The notes: generated by a model from the letters alone, not told the origin. A DNA stretch of 64,000 nucleotides from Leptobrachium leishanense (GCA_009667805.1 CM019063.1:406540959-406604958); one strand, 5' to 3'. Positions 44,143 to 57,180 are shown, numbered from the stretch's first letter. Numbers and translations are program-made.

Positions 44143-45001
44143 GGGGTTATTTAGAGAGCACCAAAATGTTGCCGACATTTCAGTGCTCTCTTATTCCCTG
44201 CACTTCGAGGAATCAAATTTCCCCACCCTGCGGTGGATTCAGCATTCACCATGAGGTCCCCAGAGTGCAGGGAACGGACCAGAAAATCTGCCGCAAAACT
44301 GCCAAAAGAAAAGCAGAAAATCCACTGGAAAACGCATTAAATACGATCCAAAGTATCAGATCACTCAAAACGCTCCAAAAAAACACGTCCAGAAAAAGCT
44401 GACGATCTGCTGCACACAACGCCGACCAGCTGCCGGAAAAAGCCAACAAGCTGACGAATGGGTAAAAAACAAACAAACAAACAAGGATTGACAGTGTCAA
44501 AAATGAAACACTGTTTGCAAAAGAACTACAGGACAAAAATGTCTGGAATTAACATATATGGTCCTATGAATGATAATAAAAAGGAAAAAAAAATGGAAAA
44601 AACATTTTGCCAAAAAAATATCCTGAAAAAGAGATCCTAAAAAATCTGGAAATAAAGAGACTTTTTGCTGCAGATTAAAGGAATAAACGGTTTATTAGAT
44701 ATTGAATAAAAACGGGAATATTTTTACCATTGAAGCCTATGGGGTTCACCTGAATAAACCTGCTGAATGAAAGCACTGAACATTTCACTGCTGTTCGGTG
44801 TTCTCTGAATAGATTCACCATTGCTTCTCTATGGGGGATTTCACTTCCGTCGAACAGGCACCGTAGTTGCTGGCAGTTCGCCAAAATTTGGCGAGCTGCC
44901 TGCTCTCTGAATAGCCGAATGGCAACGAAATGTCACCGTACGGAAAAATTCTCTGTTCGGTGCCATTTCGGGGCCAAATAGGCTCTCTGTGATTAACCTT
45001 G
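44143..45001. mobile_element. CAGGGTTATTC-family element, diverged copy
   Basis: Left end aggggttatttagagagcac, right end ggctctctgtgattaaccttg. Contains the shared module at 44640-44745 and words like those of the partial copy at 1-115. Left third is purine-rich. Confidence 0.65.
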
Positions 45002-45943
45002 TATATGTAAGCAATCTTGCAGTATTCCTTGGAAGATCTAAATTCTCTATGTCCTTCAAAATGTGACAAGATAAGGAAGCAGATCACGATTTTGTTTCCC
45101 TGGATAAAAAACTAATTTCAAAAGCCTTTATTCTATGTTAACCACATCCAAAGATATCTCCGTATTCAGAAAATGCAGAATAATCAGAAAATGCAAGCTA
45201 TAGCACTCGCTTTCGCATTACACTGAAGAAGAAGGATTTGCATGATCAACCTGTTATTGCATGGACCAGGTGTACACGTCCTTAAGGATCCTCTAGACAC
45301 AACATAACTGTTACAGTTGTGAAATTCACAAACAGTGCACCTAATAAATGGTCTCGTATGTGCAAGGCCACCCATGATGTATGCATCACACAGGGAATTC
45401 TTGATCTACAGCCAGAAGAATCTGTTTACTCTAAAGAGCAACATAGAGATAGAAAGGTTGTTAAGCCCATTTGTTTTGCTATTTAATACATTACCACAGT
45501 TTATCTGACCAAGACAGTATATCTACATCTATTTCAACGTATGCTGCATAAAGTTGGGCAGGATATAAAGCTAAATTGCACTTTTCACTTTTAATATATG
45601 CTTTTATATTAACAATGCTGCTATGAAAAGTATTGTTATAAAACAACTGATACCTTTGTCCATTTTCCCCCACCACCCCTATCCTAACCAATCAGCAAAT
45701 ACAGCTGTATAAAACTCACTTACTCTGAGGCAGTGGGAATTGCATTAAATAGTAAATTATACATTTCTCAAAATATAAACACACAGAAACTTAAAAGAGT
45801 TGACTACGCTGAGGCGAGGCAAATATGTGTAGAATTGCAAATTTCTGGCAAAAACAATCAAAATAAAGGAATACCGGAGTTAAAAAAACCTGTTATTTAT
45901 TGAACTGCAATGGCCACAATGTAAACATCCACCAATTCCCCAT
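45002..45943. other. No recognisable feature
   Basis: AT-rich spacer; nothing supported. Confidence 0.4.
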
Positions 45944-45946
45944 TTA

Positions 45947-46396
45947 GGCTGGCGTCAGACGAACGCAGTGATCACGCCCGTGTTGTCGCACAGTTTAACG
46001 TCCGTCGTAGCATACAATCATGAGCAATAGAGACCCACACACGAAGTGCGTCCGCACCGAAGTGCGCACGCACAACACACGTGGCAAACAGACGCAAGTT
46101 AGGCAAGAACGTAAAACCACTAGAACGTCTGTGTAGCGTTGTGTGTGTGTAATGGAACGAAGTCAGACAGACCGCATTTGCAACGTCCAGCACCTTGACG
46201 CACAAAATGGCTTTTCATATCATGTATCCATTTTTATCATTTTTCATATTAATTTTATTTCCCATAGTTCCCTTTTTTTTTCAACGTCCGTCAAGAAAAA
46301 CGGTTCTTGTGGTGTCTGCAGTATCTTCCGTCAGTACGTCCGACCGTTGTGCACGGACGCAGAGTGCACTCAGTATGTGCTCTTCTGACATTAGCC
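45947..46396. mobile_element. Harbinger MITE
   Basis: Ends GGCTGGCGTCAGACG and TCTGACATTAGCC with TTA at 45944-45946 and 46397-46399. Internal words such as aacgtccgtcgtagc match the family loosely, so it is an older copy than 6674 or 48077. Confidence 0.8.
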
Positions 46397-46399
46397 TTA

Positions 46400-47197
46400 G
46401 TTCACAAACCCTTATGCAGGAATACTTTTTATATTAGCACACCCAAACTTTCTGCCTTATCTGATCAGTACTCGCCTGTGTAATGTATCTATTATAATAG
46501 CCCCAGTTATGTGGGACTTTATCCTTGTTGAAGCTATGTCACCGAAGGTAGGTGGCACCGGAGCAAGGAAATGTTTGTGTATTGAGTGAGGGACTCTGGA
46601 TTGTATTAGCCAGCAAGACAAATAAACAAAGAATAACAATAGCAAATTAAGCAAGCATGAAAGAGCAGGGAATAAAATAATAAAAATATTAATATAAATT
46701 AAACTAAAACTCATAATAATTGAAATAAGTCAGCAGGCTGGAGTGGGCAGTAAACAAGGCATAAACTCACAATAACATAAACGAGCATAGTTGAACGTGA
46801 AGAATAAAACAAAAATACATGCAATATTAAGAAGTACCAGAGCTCAAGAGTGACAATTAAACTAATAATAAATATATTACTATTTTAAATAAATTACATG
46901 GCTTGATGACTAAAGTAAAAATAATAATAAATAAGACAGATGGCTCAGTTGCTACAAATAAATGAATAGTTCTAAAATAAACAAGACCTCAGCTTTTATG
47001 AACTATAAGAATATTATGTTTCACAAGCCATGGAACTTGGGTGAGATAATAATAATAATATTCCCAAAACCTTCAACAAGAAGGTAAGACAAAGAGTGTC
47101 AAAAATAGGTTTAAAAAATAACATTTATTAATATCTCATAAAACGGATAATAATTGATGAACAATTATAAGACAGACAACATGTTGCCAGTGCACTG
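46400..47197. other. No recognisable feature; A-rich
   Basis: Long stretches of aataa-type words and an aataataataata run near 47048. No gene. Confidence 0.4.
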
Positions 47198-47205
47198 CTC
47201 ATTAG

Positions 47206-49652
47206 TAGGGATGAGCCGAACACCCCCGTGTTCAGTTCGCATTCGAACTCGAACAATTTCAAAAGTTCGAGTTCGAACTCGAACACGAACCGAACTCAAT
47301 GCAAGTCAATTGGACTCGAACATTCAATTTTTAGAGTGCCCTGCAAGTGGGCATATGTGCAAGATATTTGCCATAAAAGATGTATGGGGGTCCGGATAGT
47401 GCCCTGGGGGACAGGAAACAAGGACAAAAAGTTTAAAAAAAACTTTTTAAAGGAACAGTGAGTTTTCCATAAAATAAGGGTTATAAATTAAAACGAAAAA
47501 TTCCTTCAAATATCGTGCCTAGGAGGTCCCCATAACCTGCCCGTGAAGTGGTGGATTTCTAGGATGTATAGAAATATGTAAAAACCAAAAAATGATATTT
47601 CAAATGACGGTAAACGGCTTTCCATTAATCTATTCATAAACAACCGCTTGGGGCGGCAGTCTGTATAAAAAAAGGAGACTTTTTAGGACACGCAGAACAA
47701 GTTTAGTGATCTTTTGGCTAAATTATGGTGAAACTTATGCAGGCTTTGAATGAAAGTAACAATAGGTGCTTTAAAATTGGGCCTTTAGTGTCGGCAACAG
47801 TGCAGTCACACCGTAACCCCTCTGTGGTATTGTTGTGAAAGAGTGCAGGGTTGGACCCTGCGGTCCAATATTAAAATGATATGAATCTGGTACAGGCGTC
47901 AGTGGCAGTGCACCCAAATATTTTGCATTTGGTGGCAGAAAGTGCCTTCACACCGTCAGTGGCGTCACTAGGTTTAGTGTCACCTGGTGAGGTAACTCAT
48001 GGTGTCACCCCCTGAGTTTTACGTTTATTTTTATTTTTTTAACTACTCTTACTCATAAAGCAGTACTCCCATATAAGGCTAGGGTCAGACGAGCGCAGTA
48101 TTAACGTGCGTTTAGCCGCACTTAATCACGGCCGTGCTAGCAGCAAATGACGTCCACTGCCAGGCAGCATACGAAGAACGGCCGCACGAAAGTGCGGCCG
48201 CACAACACAAGTGGCAAACAGATGCATTTTTTTCGAGAACGTCAAACTGCTAGTACTGACGTACAGAGTGCGCTGCGGCGGCATAGTGGTGTGTGTGTGT
48301 GATTAGGAGACGTCAGACGCTGCTAATGTCCGGCCAACATAACGTCCAGACGCAAAAAGTGTTTTATTGATGATCCGTACAAAATCACGGATGAAAATGC
48401 GCATCGTATGACCGCTATCGCGTATTCCGTGAAAAAATACGTCCATTCATTCGAACGCACTTTTTCACGGACAAAGCGAAAAATGCGTTCGTCTGACCCT
48501 AGCCTAATACTGAATGCTCATACTGTAAATACATGGCGCACATTACTGTGAGGTTTAAAAATCTAGAAATAAAGAGACTCTTTACTACAGAATATAATAA
48601 TAAACGATTTATTAGATATTGAATTAAAACGGGAATATTTTTAACATTGAAGTGTATGGGGCAAAACATTTCCCACACCAAATACACGAAAATGTCCAAA
48701 ATCATGAAAAAAGTCAATACGAAAAATGAGCCGAAACGAAACGAACTGAAACAGAAATCGTCTGAAACGATCCGAAAAGAAAATTGTCGAATTACGAACG
48801 AAATGAGCCGAAACGAAAATTTTATATCAACACGCAGACCTATATATATGTATATATCAACACGCAGATATATATATATATACAGTATATCATACCTGTC
48901 CTTACCTTCCCCTATAAATTTGCTAAAAATACACACAAAAAAAACAAACCACTGCCTGAGACCCCACGCAGCCCACATGCCACCCCCCTCTACCTGGTTG
49001 AATGTATCTAATATATATAATTAAATACATTCAGCCAGGTAAAGAAAAAAAAGGTTTTATTTTATGTTCCTGGAGACATTTAAAAATGTTCTCGGATTTT
49101 TTTTTTTAGAAATGTGTCGCCTTACCTTAGCCTGGTGGTCAGTGGGGGCTCGCTGGATCTTGGTGGGGGCTGGGGGGTCTGCCGTGGCTGCAGGTGAAGT
49201 GGCTCCCTCCCTGCGCTGCCTGTCTCTGCCACATGCACCCGGGCGGCTAGCCCGCACAGTCGCAGCTCTGTCATCCGGCGGCCGCATGCTCCTTGCTCCT
49301 CAATGCTCCTCAAGGGGATCCTTGGGAGGCCCCTGCAGGCTGCCCTCTACAGTGCCTGATGTGTGCCTGATGTTTTAGTAACAAGAATGTTTTATCCCAT
49401 AGGCCTCAATGTTAAAAATATTCCCGTTTTAATTCAATATCTAATAAACTGTTGCTTCTAATATTCTGCAGTAAAGAGTTTCTTTATTTCTAGATTTTTT
49501 TAGTTTTTTAAGCATTTTTTATTCTTTTTTCAAAAAAAAGAAAATTTTAGAACTCGATCCGAACACGCCAAAAAGTTCGAAGTTCGCAAACTTTCGAACT
49601 GCCAATGTTCGAATCGAACTCCGAACTGATCGAACCGAACTGCTCATCCCTA
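47206..49652. mobile_element. hAT element, TAGGGATGAGC family, reverse orientation
   Basis: Starts tagggatgagccgaacaccc and ends gctcatccctagtc. Flanks ctcattag (47198-47205) and gtcattag (49653-49660) differ at one base. It contains a nested hAT end at 47952 (cagtggcgtcactagg), which itself holds a Harbinger MITE (48077-48504). Also inside: the shared module at 48553-48655 and 49395-49500, and a palindrome with gaatgtatctaatatatata near 49000. No transposase. Confidence 0.85.
48077..48504. mobile_element. Harbinger MITE
   Basis: Ends GGCTAGGGTCAGACGAG and TCGTCTGACCCTAGCC, TSD TAA at 48074-48076 and 48505-48507. The empty site exists in the window: the related hAT sequence at 58120-58127 reads catataacactg without the insert. 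Confidence 0.92.
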
Positions 49653-49657
49653 GTCAT

Positions 49658-52369
49658 TAGGGATGAGCGTTCGGTTCGGATCTGTTCGGAGTTCGATTGG
49701 AACATTGGCTGTTCAAAAGTTCGTGAACTTCGAACTTTTTGGGACATTCGCCAAAAGTTCTAAAAAGAAAATAATTTGAAAAAGGTATAAAAAAAGCATA
49801 AAAAAACACAAAAAAATCGAGAAATAAAGAGACTCTTTACTGCAGAATATTATAAGCAACGGTTTATTAGATATTGAATTAAACGGGAATATTTTTAACA
49901 TTGAAGCCTATGGGATAAAACATTCTTGTTTACTAAAATATCAGGCAGACACGGCCCTCTAATCAGGCACTGTAGAGGGCAGCCTGCTCGGACCTCCCAA
50001 GGATCCCTTGAGGAGCATGCGGCCGCCGGATGACAGAGGTGCGACTGTGTGGGCTAGCCGCCCGGGTGCATGTGGCAGAGACAGGTGCCGCAGGGAGGGA
50101 GCCACTGCACCTGCAGCCACGGAAGACCCCCCCCCACAACCAGGATCCAGGGAGCCCCCACTGACCACCAGGCTAAGGTAAGGTGACACATTTCTAAAAA
50201 AAAAAAAAATCCGAGGACATTTTTAAATGTCCCCGGGAACATAAAATAAATTTTTTTTTTCTTTCTCTACCTTGCTGAATGTATTTAATTATATATATTA
50301 GATACATTCAGCCAGGTAGAGGGGGGTGGCATGTGGGCTGCGAGGGGTCTCAGGCAGTGGTTTTTTTTTTTTGTGTGTATATTTTTAGCAAATTTATAGG
50401 GGAAGGTAAGGGCAGGTATGATATATATATATATATAGATAAGATATATATCTATATTCTTATAAATATATATCCAGACTTGTATTACACACACATTTTG
50501 GCAACTAATTGCCCCCCCATTTGGCTGATCCCTCCAGAAGAAATGTTGAACCCGCTAGAGCAGAGAATAATATATATATTCTCTGCTTTGTCGGGTTCAA
50601 CATTTCTTCTGGAGGGATCAGCCAAATGGGGGGGGCGCATTTAGTTGAGATCGTCCACATGCCACCCCCCATGTGCGTATATGTATATATGGTCTGAGGT
50701 CTGTGTGTGGTGTGTGTATATACATATCTGCGTGTTGATATATACGTATATATAGGTCTGCGTGTTGATATATACGTATATGTCTGTGTGTGGTATCAAT
50801 GCATCCCTACTCTATACACAGCTCTCCGTGTCCCTATAATATATATGATCAGGGGTTACCTTTTTTTATATTTTTATACTATTCCTATTAAATTAACAGT
50901 AATTTTTTGATGTATTTTATTCAGTAGAAACTTTTTATTCAGTAGAAACTTTTTTTGCCTATATAACATGTGCTTTGTGAAAATAAAATGGTTTGTGTGT
51001 ACATTTTAATTTAGTTAGTGGATTCCTGTCCAGTGTGGTGAGAAGCAAACGTAATGCAGTGTAGACACGCTGCGAGGCGGAGAGGAGTGAAGTCAAGCCA
51101 GCAAAATGTTTGCTTCTCTTCGCTTCGCTACCGCTGTGCATTGCTACATGCTCAGTGTGTCTCAGCCTTTATTCCCCCATCGCTAGCTTACCGAATCAGT
51201 TTGTATACTTGTTACTGACCCTGCTTGTTCTGAGGACCCGATCTGTTGCTGACTTTGCCTTCCATTTGACTATTCTCTCTGTGTATTCCCTGCCTGTTCT
51301 GTTTGCTTCCTGTTGCTACTGGTGTGCGCCAATTCTCACCATATACAGTAGCGCAGTACAAGTGCCTAAACATTGCTGACCCGGTTTTGTTATAGCTGCT
51401 GATGTAACTGAATAGATCAGGGATCTCTTCTGCATTACCAAAACCTCCACCACTGCACTCTTCCACAATACCACAGAGGGGTTACAGTGTGAAGGCACTT
51501 GCTGCCACCAAAGGTAAAATATTTGGTTGCACTGCCACTGACGCCTATACCAGATTCATATAATTTTAATATTGGACCGCAGGGTCCACCACTGCACTCT
51601 TCCACAATACCACAGAGGGGTTACGGTGTGAAGGCACTTGCTGCCACCAAAGGCAAAATATTTGGGTGCACTGACGCCTGTACCAGATTCATATCATTTT
51701 AATATTTGACCACAGGGTCCAACCCTGCACTCTTCCACAATACCACAGAGGGGTTACGGTGTGACGGCACTGTTGCCAACAGTAAAGGCCCTATTTTAAA
51801 GCACCTATTGTTACTTTCATCCAAAGCCTGCATAAGTTTCACCATAATTTAGCCAAAGAAAATCACAAAACTTGTTCTGCGTGTCCTAAAACGTCTCCTC
51901 TTTTCATACAGACTGTCGCCCCAAGCAGTTGTTTATGAATAGAATAAAGGAAAACCATTTACCATAATTTGAAATGTCATTTTTTTGTTTTTAAATATTT
52001 CTATACATCCTACAAATCCGCCACTTCACGGGCAGGTTATGGGGACCTCCTAGGCACGATATTTGAAGGAATTTTTCATTTTTATTCTTAACCTTTATTT
52101 CATGGAAAACTCACTGTTCCTTTAAAAATGTTTTTTTAAAAACTTTTTGTCCTTGTTTCCTGTCCCCCAGGGCACTACCCGGACCCCCATACACCTTTTA
52201 TGGCAAATATCTTGCATATATGCCCTCTTGGAGGGCACTCTAAAATTCAAACTTTCGAGTCCCATTGACTTGCATTGAGTTCGGTTCATGTTCGAGGTTC
52301 GAACTCGAACTTTTGAAATTGTTTGAGTTCGAATGCGAACCGAACACGGGGGTGTTCGGCTCATCCCTA
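49658..52369. mobile_element. hAT element, TAGGGATGAGC family, forward orientation
   Basis: Starts tagggatgagcgttcggttc and ends gttcggctcatcccta. It lies head to head with the preceding copy, 5 bp apart, and mirrors much of its content (for instance the gaatgtat palindrome near 50276-50312 and the gcggccgccgg region). The right half has the family's 130-bp tandem repeats (51475-51790) and the ggtccccataacctgcccgt block. No transposase. Confidence 0.85.
50503..50646. repeat. Long near-perfect hairpin
   Basis: Arms of about 60-65 bases around a central aatatatatatt. The left arm runs through tttggctgatccctccagaa and the right arm through ttctggagggatcagccaaa. Only a few unpaired bases near the loop and at the outer end. 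Confidence 0.9.
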
Positions 52370-52667
52370 GTGGCTAAGGAGCGTATATATTTTTTGTTCA
52401 TAAGAGTATCCATGATTATCAAGAAGATAGTCTAATAAAGAATAGGGGGGTAAAATTCTGAGTGATCAGATTCAATGATTACTGATAGATGAATAGGGAT
52501 GAGCTGTTCGGTTCGATATGTTCGGAGCTCGATTCGAACATCGCCCGTTCGGCTGTTCGTCGAAATCTGAAAATTTCAGCGTGTTCGCCGCGTGTTCGCC
52601 CACAATGCACCACAATGGACCACAATGCACTCTCCACTGGCCTGAAGCTTGTAATTGGCTACAGCCT

Positions 52668-52800
52668 TGCACCTGACCACAGGTCAGGTGCAAGACAGGT
52701 GCAAGACTATGCCAATCACGGCTCAGAGTTATGATTGGGCAAATTTTGCCCAATCATGGGTTCACAGAGCTAAGTCCCACAGCACACTATATAAGGCTTC
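52668..52800 (+). promoter_or_regulatory. Putative hAT promoter
   Basis: Palindrome TGCACCTGACC-aca-GGTCAGGTGCA (52668-52692), then GATTGGGCAAA/TTTGCCCAATC (52733-52755, each arm holding a CCAAT motif), then TATATAAG (52788-52795). The spacing is that of a pol II promoter. No transcript evidence. Confidence 0.5.
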
Positions 52801-52860
52801 ACACAGCCTTCAGCACGTGTTTTTTGAGAGGAGATTGTTCTGTTAGTGTGTCTTCTCAGT

Positions 52861-53144
52861 GCCAGCAGCTATTGGGGGGGTCTCACTTCTACAAGATATC
52901 TGGTAATTGTTGTAATCTTTGTGTTCTCACTGCCAGCAGCTATTGTGGGGGTCTCACTTCTAGAAGATATCTGGGAATTGTTGTAATCTGTGTGTTCTCA
53001 CTGCCAGCAGCTATTTTGGGGATCTCATTTCTACAAAATATCTAGGAATTGTTTTAATCTTTGTGCTGTCACTGCCAGCAGCTATTGTGGGGGTCTCACT
53101 TCTAGAAGATATCTGGGAATTGTTGTAATCTGTGTGTTCTCACT
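52861..53144. repeat. Tandem repeat, 4 x 71 bp
   Basis: Units start at 52861, 52932, 53003 and 53074, each beginning gccagcagctatt and containing agatatctgg-type words. Units 2 and 4 are almost the same. Confidence 0.93.
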
Positions 53145-53690
53145 CAGTATCGGCACCTCACAACTCAGTACCGGCACCTCACAACCAGCCAGAACTAACA
53201 GTGGCAGGCAGAGAACCGGAAGCGCTCAGCAGCTCATGCTGCTCCTGATCGCTTCCGATTGTCAGGAGTGTATGTAGGGACTGATAACCCCCTCCCCAGT
53301 AAGTGACAAGGGAGGGCTGCTCCTCCCTCTCTCTGCAGCCACTGAAACTTTGAACAGCATGGGGAGGGAGGGTGCAGCATGTTTACACACATCTGCCAGA
53401 GCTGGGGATTGTCAGGCATGCGGTGTGATCAGAGGAGCTGGCACTGTAAGGCGGTAGTGAGTTTTATTGCTGTGGAGCTCATACACACTGCGCATTACTG
53501 TGAGTTTTATTGCTGTGGAGTTCATACCTACTCAGCAAAACTGAGTTTGATTGCTGTGGTGCTCACAAATGCTAGGGGATTATCCACTCAGTGCCATCGG
53601 TGCAAACCCCCCCAAAAAAACCCAGCTAACTGCCCTGCAATACAGATTTTTCTTGCAACAGAGGCACTTAGTGGATAACCACCATAGGGT

Positions 53691-53985
53691 TACAACAATA
53701 GTTGTCGTTCATTTAAAGTAACACAGTATTAAAAAATATGTTCCCCTTTTATAGTGTCTTCCTTTAAGTGAACTACAACTATTGTTTATTAGGACATGAA
53801 AATAGTCATAATAATCAGTTTTTCCCCGGTTGTGAGAGTACCCCCACCTATTTTTCCAGAACAAAAGCACTGTATAGAGGTATGTCTATCCTAATGTTAA
53901 TGAGATCATCAGTGTTACCAACCAAAATGACTTAGCAACACACATGAAACAACCTGGAGACATTACCTGGAGACATTATATTTTT
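53691..53985. other. No recognisable feature
   Basis: AT-rich spacer. Confidence 0.35.
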
Positions 53986-53986
53986 T

Positions 53987-54185
53987 TTAGAAAGTATTTT
54001 ACCAGGAAGGATACATTGAGATTTCTCTTGTTTTCAAGTATGTCCTGGGTGGCGAGTATGTACCGTTAGGTGTCTTGCCCAAGGACACTTACTGGAGAGG
54101 TGCTCTTGCTGGGATTTGAACCTGTGTCTCCACAGTTGCCACTGTTATAGAGCAGTGATGTTGCCTCAACTCCACCCAGCCATTA
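53987..54185 (-). repeat. tRNA-derived SINE
   Basis: Reverse copy: tail accaggaaggatacattgag at left, core gtgtcttgcccaaggacact, B-box complement ggatttgaacc near 54112-54122, and head complement ending in caactccacccagcc. Confidence 0.82.
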
Positions 54186-54433
54186 CAATCATCTTGCGCA
54201 TCCTCGAATGAGTGTACCACTGAACAAGAACCTTGATTAAACCCAGTTAACAGCCTGTACTGATGGATCATAGTAGTGGATCATTTGAGCAGGTACTGTG
54301 GCTGAGCACATCAAACTTCATTCAAATTAAAGTCTTCTCTAGACTTCTTTTTATGTGCAAACAATCTTAACAGCTACCAAAATCATTTTTAAAATCCATC
54401 ATTTCTGTCAACATGCAATGTACAGTATATTAA

Positions 54434-55553
54434 CCACTTGGCTGCTAAAGACGCGCTAAGCGCGTCCTGCCAAGTGCTCCTCCTGTGCTATGGACATGTT
54501 GAGCGTGTCCTAGCACAGGAGGCATCAATCGGCCAGGATGGCGCGATGACATCTATTTCAGGCTCCCCCCAGCGAGTGCGGAGGAGGTGCCTGAAAGGGA
54601 GGGCGGTCCTTTGGACCTCTCTCCCTCCTGATCGGTGGGGGCCAGCGGTGAAACCCAGGCACCATTTGGAAGGACAGGCCTGCCCTTCCAAACGGTGGCT
54701 GGCTTTAACCCCTTGGGGGCTGGAACACGTTTCGGCGCTGAAAAGCGCCGGATCGTAATCCTCTCCCGGAGCTGGTCGACATCTTGGATGTCGGCCAAGC
54801 TTCAAGGAACTCCACCTGATGACTGGAGTCATTGTGCATAGCGCGATGACGTCAGTTCTGGAGTTAACCCCTAGCTGCCACCAATGGTGGAGATAGGGGT
54901 TCCAATGAACCCCTATCTCCCGATATGTGGCAGCTAGGGGTTAATGTTTAGTATCGTTGGATCGGCCAGAGCATGGCCTTTCCACTGATACCAAACAAGA
55001 TCATGTAAAAAGTAAGTAAAAATATAAGAAAATTAAAATAAAAAAATATTTAAAAAATAATAATAAAAAAATAAATAAACAAGTTTGGTTTTGTTTTGTT
55101 AATGCAGCAATATTGTTTCCATTTCAATTATAATGTGATCAATGATGCTGCACTAACGATTTTTGTATGGGGTGCGTTTGTTAAAAATCGTGTAATTTCC
55201 CGCCCAAAAAAAAAAACCAGACCCATTTCTAATTTTTTTTAACAAGCGCAACCCATAGAAAATATAACTGCAAATTCTTGCATTCTAAAATGTGAAAAAA
55301 AACACTTTACACATTGTAAATTATTGAAAATTCAAATTTTATTTCATTTGTTGTTATAATTTACAGACAGGACATGATGTATACATATAATAATAATATA
55401 TTATGAATATGCCGAGTCTGCCGGAAAGAGTGATATTTAATATGTCTTGGTAATATAATAAAATAAGGCTTCAAAACGCGTTTAAACATGATGAGCGAAA
55501 CCGGTAAAAATAAGCTCTGGACACAGGCGTGAAATGCCTCAGCAGCAAAAGGG
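54434..55553. mobile_element. piggyBac-like MITE, second long copy
   Basis: TTAA at 54430-54433 and 55554-55557. Begins ccacttggctgctaaagacg and ends cctcagcagcaaaaggg. The same chain of hairpins as in 27309-28539 (for example gagataggggttccaatgaa with its complement) but more diverged. Confidence 0.87.
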
Positions 55554-55574
55554 TTAAAGAACAGAAAACTCAGA

Positions 55575-56476
55575 CAGGGTTATTCACAGAGATCCGAATG
55601 GCTGCTGAAAAAGGAACCAAATGCTGAAAATCAGCGTTTGGTTACTTTTCTTGGCCATTCGGCTATTCAGAGAGCAGGCAAATCGCCAAATCTTGGAGAA
55701 TTTCCTGCACATACGGTGCCTGTTCGGTGCCTGTTCGAGGGCAGTGAATCCCCATAGAGAAGCAATGCTTCAGCTATTCAGAGAGCAAAATCCAGAAGGG
55801 AAAAGTTGCCGAATTGCCCTGCCATTCGGTGGTTTCATGCGGCGGATTTATTCAGGCGAATCCCATAGGCTTCAATGTTAAAAATATTTCCGTTTTAATT
55901 CAATATCTAATAAACCATTGATTATAATATTCTGCAGTAAAAAGTCTCCTTATTTATAGATTTTTTAGGATATTTTAAGCATTTTTGGGAATTTTGTTTT
56001 TAAAAAAAAATCTGATTTTTTTAACATTACTTATTTTTTCTGTAACAGCCCATTTTAATATCATTCATTGGATCTCATATGTAAATTTCAGACATTTTCG
56101 CTCAGTAGTTTCTTTGCAAACAGCGTTTCACTTTTCAAACATTCAAGCAAACTGTTTTTTTATTTTTTTCACTCCATTCGTCTGCGTGTCGGGTTTTTCC
56201 GGTGGCTGCGCTGCGTTTGATTGGCTCCTGCTCCGGTTTTTCCGGCGTTTTCGTCAGGGTTAATCCAGATGTTTTGCGGGTTTTCGGTGTGCCTTCGCCA
56301 GGTTTTGCAGTGAGTTTTCGGCGGGTTTGCGGTGACTTTTCACTGCAATTCGGGGACCCTGTGGTGCTTGCTGAATACACTGCAGGGTCGCCGAAATGGG
56401 ATTACCAAATCGAACCGAATTGAACGAAAAGTCACCGAACGTGCGGTGACTTTTCGATTCTCTTTGAATAACCCTG
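55575..56476. mobile_element. CAGGGTTATTC-family element, long form
   Basis: Ends cagggttattcacagagatc and attctctttgaataaccctg, with AGA on both sides. The right third holds a minus-strand open frame (56135-56380) whose translation resembles the plus-strand frame at 24193-24501. The module is at 55860-55970 in reverse. Confidence 0.75.
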
Positions 56477-56504
56477 AGAGTCAAATTCACCCAGCTTTTC
56501 CACC

Positions 56505-57180
56505 TATTTGAAAAGGGAGGGCTGGTGATACCTTGTATTTCCAAATACTATCACTCTGTTGTCCTACTACATTTGGAAACATGGCACACTGCACATCCCA
56601 CTACTCATTGGCCAGTGATGGAAGGGAAGTTAGAGGGGTATCAACTTCATATGGTACAATATGGGGATATTGGGAGGATAAATGGTCACACTGGGGATGA
56701 GTGGCAAGGAAATGGGGTTATGTATTGCTACAGTAGCAGCAATATACAGCAAAGTATCAGCAATATACAGACCACAGAACAGAAAAATAGAAAAAGCTTT
56801 AATATTAAAAAGCATTATTATATAAAATACTTAGCCCCTTCACAACCTTTGTATACCACTGTAAGGACCCAATGGCTGTTTGACACATGCACTAAATATA
56901 TACAGAAGGCTCCCACCGCTGGTCAAAAAGTGCTACCACCTTTAAATTATATCTTGAGATTCATGTTTCTGTGCAGGAAATATAGATCTCAAAGCTTTTT
57001 AGATAATTTCAACATTGTTTGTCATGTAGAATTTATTGAATTTCACAGGAACGGTCTGGAGCCCATTTGAAAATTTTGTTTGCAATACACAAAATTCCTA
57101 TGCATTGCTCCATAATTACACTATCTTGGTAGCGAAGAGGCTAAAATACTTTTTCTTATCTATTTCTCACAATTGTTATA
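56505..57180 (+). pseudogene. L1/Tx1-like ORF2 C-terminal remnant
   Basis: Translation from 56513 gives GGLVIPCISKYYHSVVLLHL followed by ETWHTAH, like the GGLGLPD...YY..A segment after the RT domain of L1-type ORF2 proteins. Later, near 57127, a frame reads LVAKRLKYFFLIYF, like the usual end region. Several stops and shifts lie between. Only a small, old fragment is left. Confidence 0.45.

Larger units (their letters stand above)
52494..53690 (+). mobile_element. 5' end of a hAT element (TAGGGATGAGC family), truncated
   Basis: Begins tagggatgagctgttcggtt but lacks a matching right end. Unlike the MITEs it carries what looks like a promoter and leader: two perfect palindromes, CCAAT words, a TATA box and a four-unit 71-bp repeat. 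It is probably the start of a full-length relative of the element at 57268, broken before the transposase. Confidence 0.6.
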
